Shown piece after piece: positions 60,713 to 64,000 of a stretch of 64,000 nucleotides of DNA. The stretch spans positions 434,001-498,000 of the forward strand of contig NZ_UGPW01000001.1 in NCBI RefSeq assembly GCF_900453105.1. Reading direction: 5' to 3'. The notes beneath the pieces were generated by a model that was given only the letters and a program-made list of their open reading frames with translations, did not search any database and had not been told where the DNA came from. The position numbers and the translations under genes were made by a program. How positions within the stretch are numbered: position 1 is the stretch's first letter; every line of letters starts with the position of its first letter. The stretch is from Moraxella ovis. Lineage in GTDB: Bacteria > Pseudomonadota > Gammaproteobacteria > Pseudomonadales > Moraxellaceae.

Positions 60713-61306
60713 TTATGAAGATATTGGCTGTTCATCAATCATCTGTCTAAGCCGTGACCATTCAAAAAAATTACCTGGGTCGGTCTTACGAACGGGTGCA
60801 ATATCACTGTGTCCCATGATGTGTCTGCAAGTAGCAGGGTAAGCTACATGAATCGCTGCGATGATCTTGGCAAGCACTTCGTATTGAATATCGGTAAAAG
60901 GTGAGAAATCATCGCCTTCTAATTCGATGCCGATGGTAAAGTCATTACAGTTGGCTCGTCCAAGGTAGCTTGATTGCCCTGCATGCCATGCCCGATCATT
61001 GAAATTCACGAATTGCGTCACCGCACCATCGCGCTCGATGAACAGATGTGCTGAGACTTGTAGAGTGTGAATACTCTTAAAATAGTCGTGATCATCGGGG
61101 TTTAGCTGATTTTGAAAAAAAGCTTTGACAAAATGCATGCCATTCTTGTCAGTTTTGCCAAATTCACTGGGTGGTAGGCTGATGTTATGAATGACGATGC
61201 CGCTAACTTCGGGCTGGTCGTTCTTAATGGGGCGTGCGTTAAAATTGGGCGAGCTGATAAATTCTGCACCGCTTAATATGCCGTTTTTTATGGTGAAATT
61301 ATTCAT
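60713..61306 (-). CDS. ampD: 1,6-anhydro-N-acetylmuramyl-L-alanine amidase AmpD
   Basis: A 197-residue cytoplasmic zinc amidase of peptidoglycan recycling; it removes the peptide from anhydro-muropeptides and so lowers AmpR inducers. Zinc ligands: His in GIVIHNISLPP, His in MGHSDIAP and Asp in RKTDPGNFF. The catalytic Glu is in IGIELEGDDF. No signal peptide, unlike periplasmic amidases. Confidence 0.94.
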   Translation of the reverse strand: MNNFTIKNGILSGAEFISSPNFNARPIKNDQPEVSGIVIHNISLPPSEFGKTDKNGMHFVKAFFQNQLNPDDHDYFKSIHTLQVSAHLFIERDGAVTQFVNFNDRAWHAGQSSYLGRANCNDFTIGIELEGDDFSPFTDIQYEVLAKIIAAIHVAYPATCRHIMGHSDIAPVRKTDPGNFFEWSRLRQMIDEQPISS

Positions 61307-61352
61307 GATGATGATATACTAAAACAAATTGGTTTATTCTAACAAAATTATC

Positions 61353-63158
61353 ATGAATGCAAAACGATTTACTCATCATTTATTAACTATCGCTGTGGCA
61401 ACGCTTGGCGCGACCGCCGTGCATGCCAAAGCTGATCCTATCGCTGAGACGGTGGAAGTCAATAAACACGCCTTGCCTTATGGATTGAGTGACGAGCAAG
61501 TAGTACAGTTGTCAGAGCATGTGCTGTGGCGCAGACTGCTCATGTTCTCCGATGCACCAAAAAACCCAAAAAAAGACAGCAGTCTCATCACGGACGATGA
61601 GTTTTTCTTATCCAAGTCAGGCAGATCAAGCCCAAAAGATGAACTTGTCGCGATGCTGTCTGCCATGGCACGCGGTGATGATGAGGCGATGTGCCGCTTC
61701 CCTGCACGCACGCGCTGGCTGGGCGATGAGCTTGATGCGCTTGGTGTTAATGTGTCGGTGTCAGATGTTAAATGTGCTGATTTTCACGCGTGGGTGAATG
61801 ACATTAATGCGATGGCGTTATCGTTAGTGTTCTCCGAAGAGCATGGCAATAACATCGGTTCGGCATTTGCTCATGCTTTCATGCGCATCGATGGTCGCGC
61901 TGATGATGAGGCGGGCGTGCACGCCACAGCAATGAACTACACGGTGGCAAGTGACAGTTCAGATGGTGCATTAGCAGCAGCGATCAAGCCAATCATCGGT
62001 AAATATCAAGGCGTGATGGAGATCCTTCCGTATCAAGTCAAAGCCCATGATTATCTGGTTAAAGACGAACGCGACCTGTGGGAATACCGCCTGAATCTAA
62101 GCGATCTTGAAGTTGATCAAATCATGCGCCACATCTGGGAGGTGAGAGATTTAAAGCGTCCGTATTATCTGACGCATGATAACTGTGCTACCGAGATCGC
62201 GCGCCTTGTTGATGTGGTACGCGCTGATGAGACGCTGTTTGGTAAGCTTGGCATGGTGACGACGCCTGCTAAGGTGGCGCAGCTACTCAGCGAGGAGGGT
62301 TTGGTTGAGCGTGTGCGTTACCAAGCATCAAATTCCACCAAGCGACAAGCCATCATCAATAATGGCGATGATTTTGATCTGGGCAATATACAGACTAATA
62401 ACAACAATCCCACCAAGGCAAGCCCAAGTCATCGCATTGGTGCAGCAGTCTCTTATGATGAGTTTCGAGATGATGAAATGGCTTATCACATTAGTTTGCG
62501 CACCGCCTACCAAGATGCGCTGGACAATCCGGCTGGCGTGCGTAAATTCCATCAGCTGACATTACCGTCTATCGATGTGAGTTATCAAGACGATAAAATC
62601 AAACTGCATGAGCTTACCATCTTTGAGATGACAAGTCTTAATCCTGCCAATACCGCTAAAGCTTATCCCGATGGTAACACCGACAAGAAAGCCCTGGCAA
62701 GTCAAATATATCTAGGACTGCGCCGTACGACAGATGCTTCTAGTGCGAATAGCAGCACTCATCTGGTGCTAGATGCGCACACCCAAAAAGGCAAGGCATG
62801 GACGATCGGTCACGGGGCAGTTGGCACGGGCGACATGGCGGATACGGTGTGCTATCTTCTGGGCGGTGGTGGCGCGCAGCTTGGTCACATCAATCAAGGC
62901 TATCGCGTTGGCGTACGTGCAACAGCAGGTTGTATCCATCACGCGGCGGATAATCTTAGGGTGATGGGCGAGCTGAGTGTGCCATATTGGTATCATAAAG
63001 ACAGCGCAGCAAGATCGGGATATGTGCAGCCCGAGATTAGCTTAGGCGCGCAATATGACTTTGATCGTCATCATGCATTAAGACTAAAAGCAGCCGCCCA
63101 AAAAAATCACAGCCAAACCGATCATTCGGCTCGCCTTGAGTTTTTCCGCTATTTTTAG
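61353..63158 (+). CDS. Exported DUF4105/Lnb_N-like protein with barrel-like C-terminus
   Basis: 601 residues. Signal peptide MNAKRFTHHLLTIAVATLGA ending HAKA. The middle (about 175-330) fits the DUF4105/Lnb N-terminal domain: AHAFMRIDG, GVMEILPYQVKAHDYLVKDE, DLWEYRLNLSDLEVDQI and YYLTHDNCATEIARL with a conserved Cys that may be catalytic. From about 375 on, alternating strands and a final SARLEFFRYF suggest an outer-membrane barrel. Lnb of Bacteroidetes N-acylates lipoproteins; this role here is only a hypothesis. The start at 61353 is chosen over 61329. Divergent from ampD. Confidence 0.65.
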   Translation: MNAKRFTHHLLTIAVATLGATAVHAKADPIAETVEVNKHALPYGLSDEQVVQLSEHVLWRRLLMFSDAPKNPKKDSSLITDDEFFLSKSGRSSPKDELVAMLSAMARGDDEAMCRFPARTRWLGDELDALGVNVSVSDVKCADFHAWVNDINAMALSLVFSEEHGNNIGSAFAHAFMRIDGRADDEAGVHATAMNYTVASDSSDGALAAAIKPIIGKYQGVMEILPYQVKAHDYLVKDERDLWEYRLNLSDLEVDQIMRHIWEVRDLKRPYYLTHDNCATEIARLVDVVRADETLFGKLGMVTTPAKVAQLLSEEGLVERVRYQASNSTKRQAIINNGDDFDLGNIQTNNNNPTKASPSHRIGAAVSYDEFRDDEMAYHISLRTAYQDALDNPAGVRKFHQLTLPSIDVSYQDDKIKLHELTIFEMTSLNPANTAKAYPDGNTDKKALASQIYLGLRRTTDASSANSSTHLVLDAHTQKGKAWTIGHGAVGTGDMADTVCYLLGGGGAQLGHINQGYRVGVRATAGCIHHAADNLRVMGELSVPYWYHKDSAARSGYVQPEISLGAQYDFDRHHALRLKAAAQKNHSQTDHSARLEFFRYF

Positions 63159-63167
63159 GATGAAGGC

Positions 63168-63998
63168 ATGGCGAATCAATTCCTAATCATCGGTCAGGGC
63201 GCCATTGGGTATGCGCTAGCGAACCAGCTTGCCAGACAGGGTGAGTCAGTCGTCACCATGTCGCGTACTGCCAAGTCTTATCCGTGTGATAGTGTCAGGC
63301 ATCTACAGATGGATGCGCGTAGGATTGATCGGGTGATTGATGACCTTAATCAGGTGACGCACATTGCCATTATCATCGCACCTGATCGAGAGATATCCGA
63401 CAGGCTAAAGGCGTATCGTGAGAGTTATCTTCAGATTTGTCAGGCGCTTGCTAATATCGCCGATAGACTGCACAGCATTCAACAGGTGCTATTCGTGTCA
63501 TCCACGTCTGTCTATGGCGAGAACGCAGGAGAGTGGGTCGATGAGTACTCACCAGCCAAGCCGGCTTCGTCCACCGCGCAGGTGTTATATGATGCTGAGC
63601 GAGTAATAAAGAACGCCTATGTTGATAAATCAGTCATCGTACGCCCCAGTGGCATCTATGGCAAATCAAGGCGGCGCATGATTGAGCTTGCCAAAAAGGC
63701 TCACGTTAATGGTGCGCCAAGCGAGCATTACACAAATCGAATCATGGATATCGATCTGATGGCGATACTGGCGCGCATCATGACATGTGACGCACCGAAG
63801 AGCATGTATCTTGTGACAGACCTTTTGCCTGTGAGTAGCTTGTATGTGATGGTGTTTATTTGCCAAGCGCTTGATATTGCTCCGCCAGCCGTCATCGACG
63901 CTCCAACAACGGGCAAACGCATCTTATCCAATGTGCCTAGAGATTGGCTGACGTTTCCTGATTATAAAGCAGGCTATGCGTGGATACTAGAAGATTAA
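63168..63998 (+). CDS. SDR-family NAD(P)-binding protein (YeeZ-like)
   Basis: 276 residues with an N-terminal Rossmann motif FLIIGQGAIGYALANQL, then LFVSSTSVYGENAGEWVDEY and VIVRPSGIYGKSRR, typical of atypical or extended SDRs resembling YeeZ. The catalytic YxxxK is not intact (LYDAERVIKNAY has Tyr but no Lys at +4), so enzymatic activity is doubtful. It follows the DUF4105 gene by 9 bases with AGGATGAAGGC as ribosome site, so the two are one operon. Confidence 0.8.
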   Translation: MANQFLIIGQGAIGYALANQLARQGESVVTMSRTAKSYPCDSVRHLQMDARRIDRVIDDLNQVTHIAIIIAPDREISDRLKAYRESYLQICQALANIADRLHSIQQVLFVSSTSVYGENAGEWVDEYSPAKPASSTAQVLYDAERVIKNAYVDKSVIVRPSGIYGKSRRRMIELAKKAHVNGAPSEHYTNRIMDIDLMAILARIMTCDAPKSMYLVTDLLPVSSLYVMVFICQALDIAPPAVIDAPTTGKRILSNVPRDWLTFPDYKAGYAWILED

Positions 63999-64000
63999 TA

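Overview
This window comes from a gammaproteobacterium of the Moraxellaceae, most likely Moraxella. The evidence is the 16S/23S genes, a complete rRNA operon with tRNA-Ile(GAT) and tRNA-Ala(TGC), a Slam-type outer-membrane lipoprotein secretion locus, a UspA/YadA-like trimeric autotransporter paired with a TpgA-like OmpA protein, and AT-leaning coding sequence. Species was not resolved by reading alone.

Layout. 0-2.3 kb: the end of an aldehyde dehydrogenase, a sodium/alanine symporter (AgcS family) and a dead transposase. 2.3-7.1 kb: an unknown lipoprotein coupled to a 30-codon ORF, RNase R, RimI, and a decayed secreted-protein gene. 7.1-9.7 kb: thrS-infC, with infC starting at AUU. 9.9-14 kb: a SitABCD-like Mn/Fe ABC importer behind a promoter overlapped by a Fur-like box, with a 113-bp MITE-like repeat between sitA and sitB. 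14-15.1 kb: threonine aldolase. 15.1-20.8 kb: rRNA operon with two tandem promoters and processing stems. 20.8-25.9 kb: a pilin-like protein lacking the usual Glu5, a 5'-nucleotidase, TatD, TcdA, and divergent efp/epmB (EF-P and its lysine 2,3-aminomutase).

26-29.5 kb, next to tRNA-Val, holds an mcrBC type IV restriction locus ruined by frameshifts, stops and a P-loop substitution. 29.7-37.9 kb is housekeeping (lpxC, a DUF721 protein, a CHAP-domain protein, a DOMON-like protein, yhbY, rlmE-ftsH, an acyltransferase, an FKBP isomerase). 37.9-40.1 kb is a Slam translocator with its likely surface-lipoprotein substrate, which carries a +1 frameshift. 40.2-46.7 kb: ileS-lspA, a uracil/xanthine permease and a second AgcS symporter.

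46.7-57.7 kb is the plastic part of the window: an N-terminally truncated cytochrome P450 abuts an N-terminally truncated, frameshifted plasmid-type ParB. Next come a phase-variable trimeric autotransporter (C8 tract, currently out of frame) with a TpgA-like partner, an HU gene cut by an IS200/IS605 element (tnpA/tnpB), a winged-helix fragment, an FRG-domain pseudogene and an MFS pseudogene. 57.8-64 kb returns to core genes: 7Fe ferredoxin, a DUF697-like protein, murJ, ampD, a DUF4105/Lnb_N-like envelope protein with a barrel-like C-terminus, and an SDR-family protein.

No CRISPR array or intact defence island was seen. The most interesting signals are the phase-variable adhesin/TpgA unit, the frameshifted Slam substrate, the stacked decay and junction events at 46.7-57.7 kb, the repeat inside the metal-uptake operon, and the DUF4105-barrel protein.
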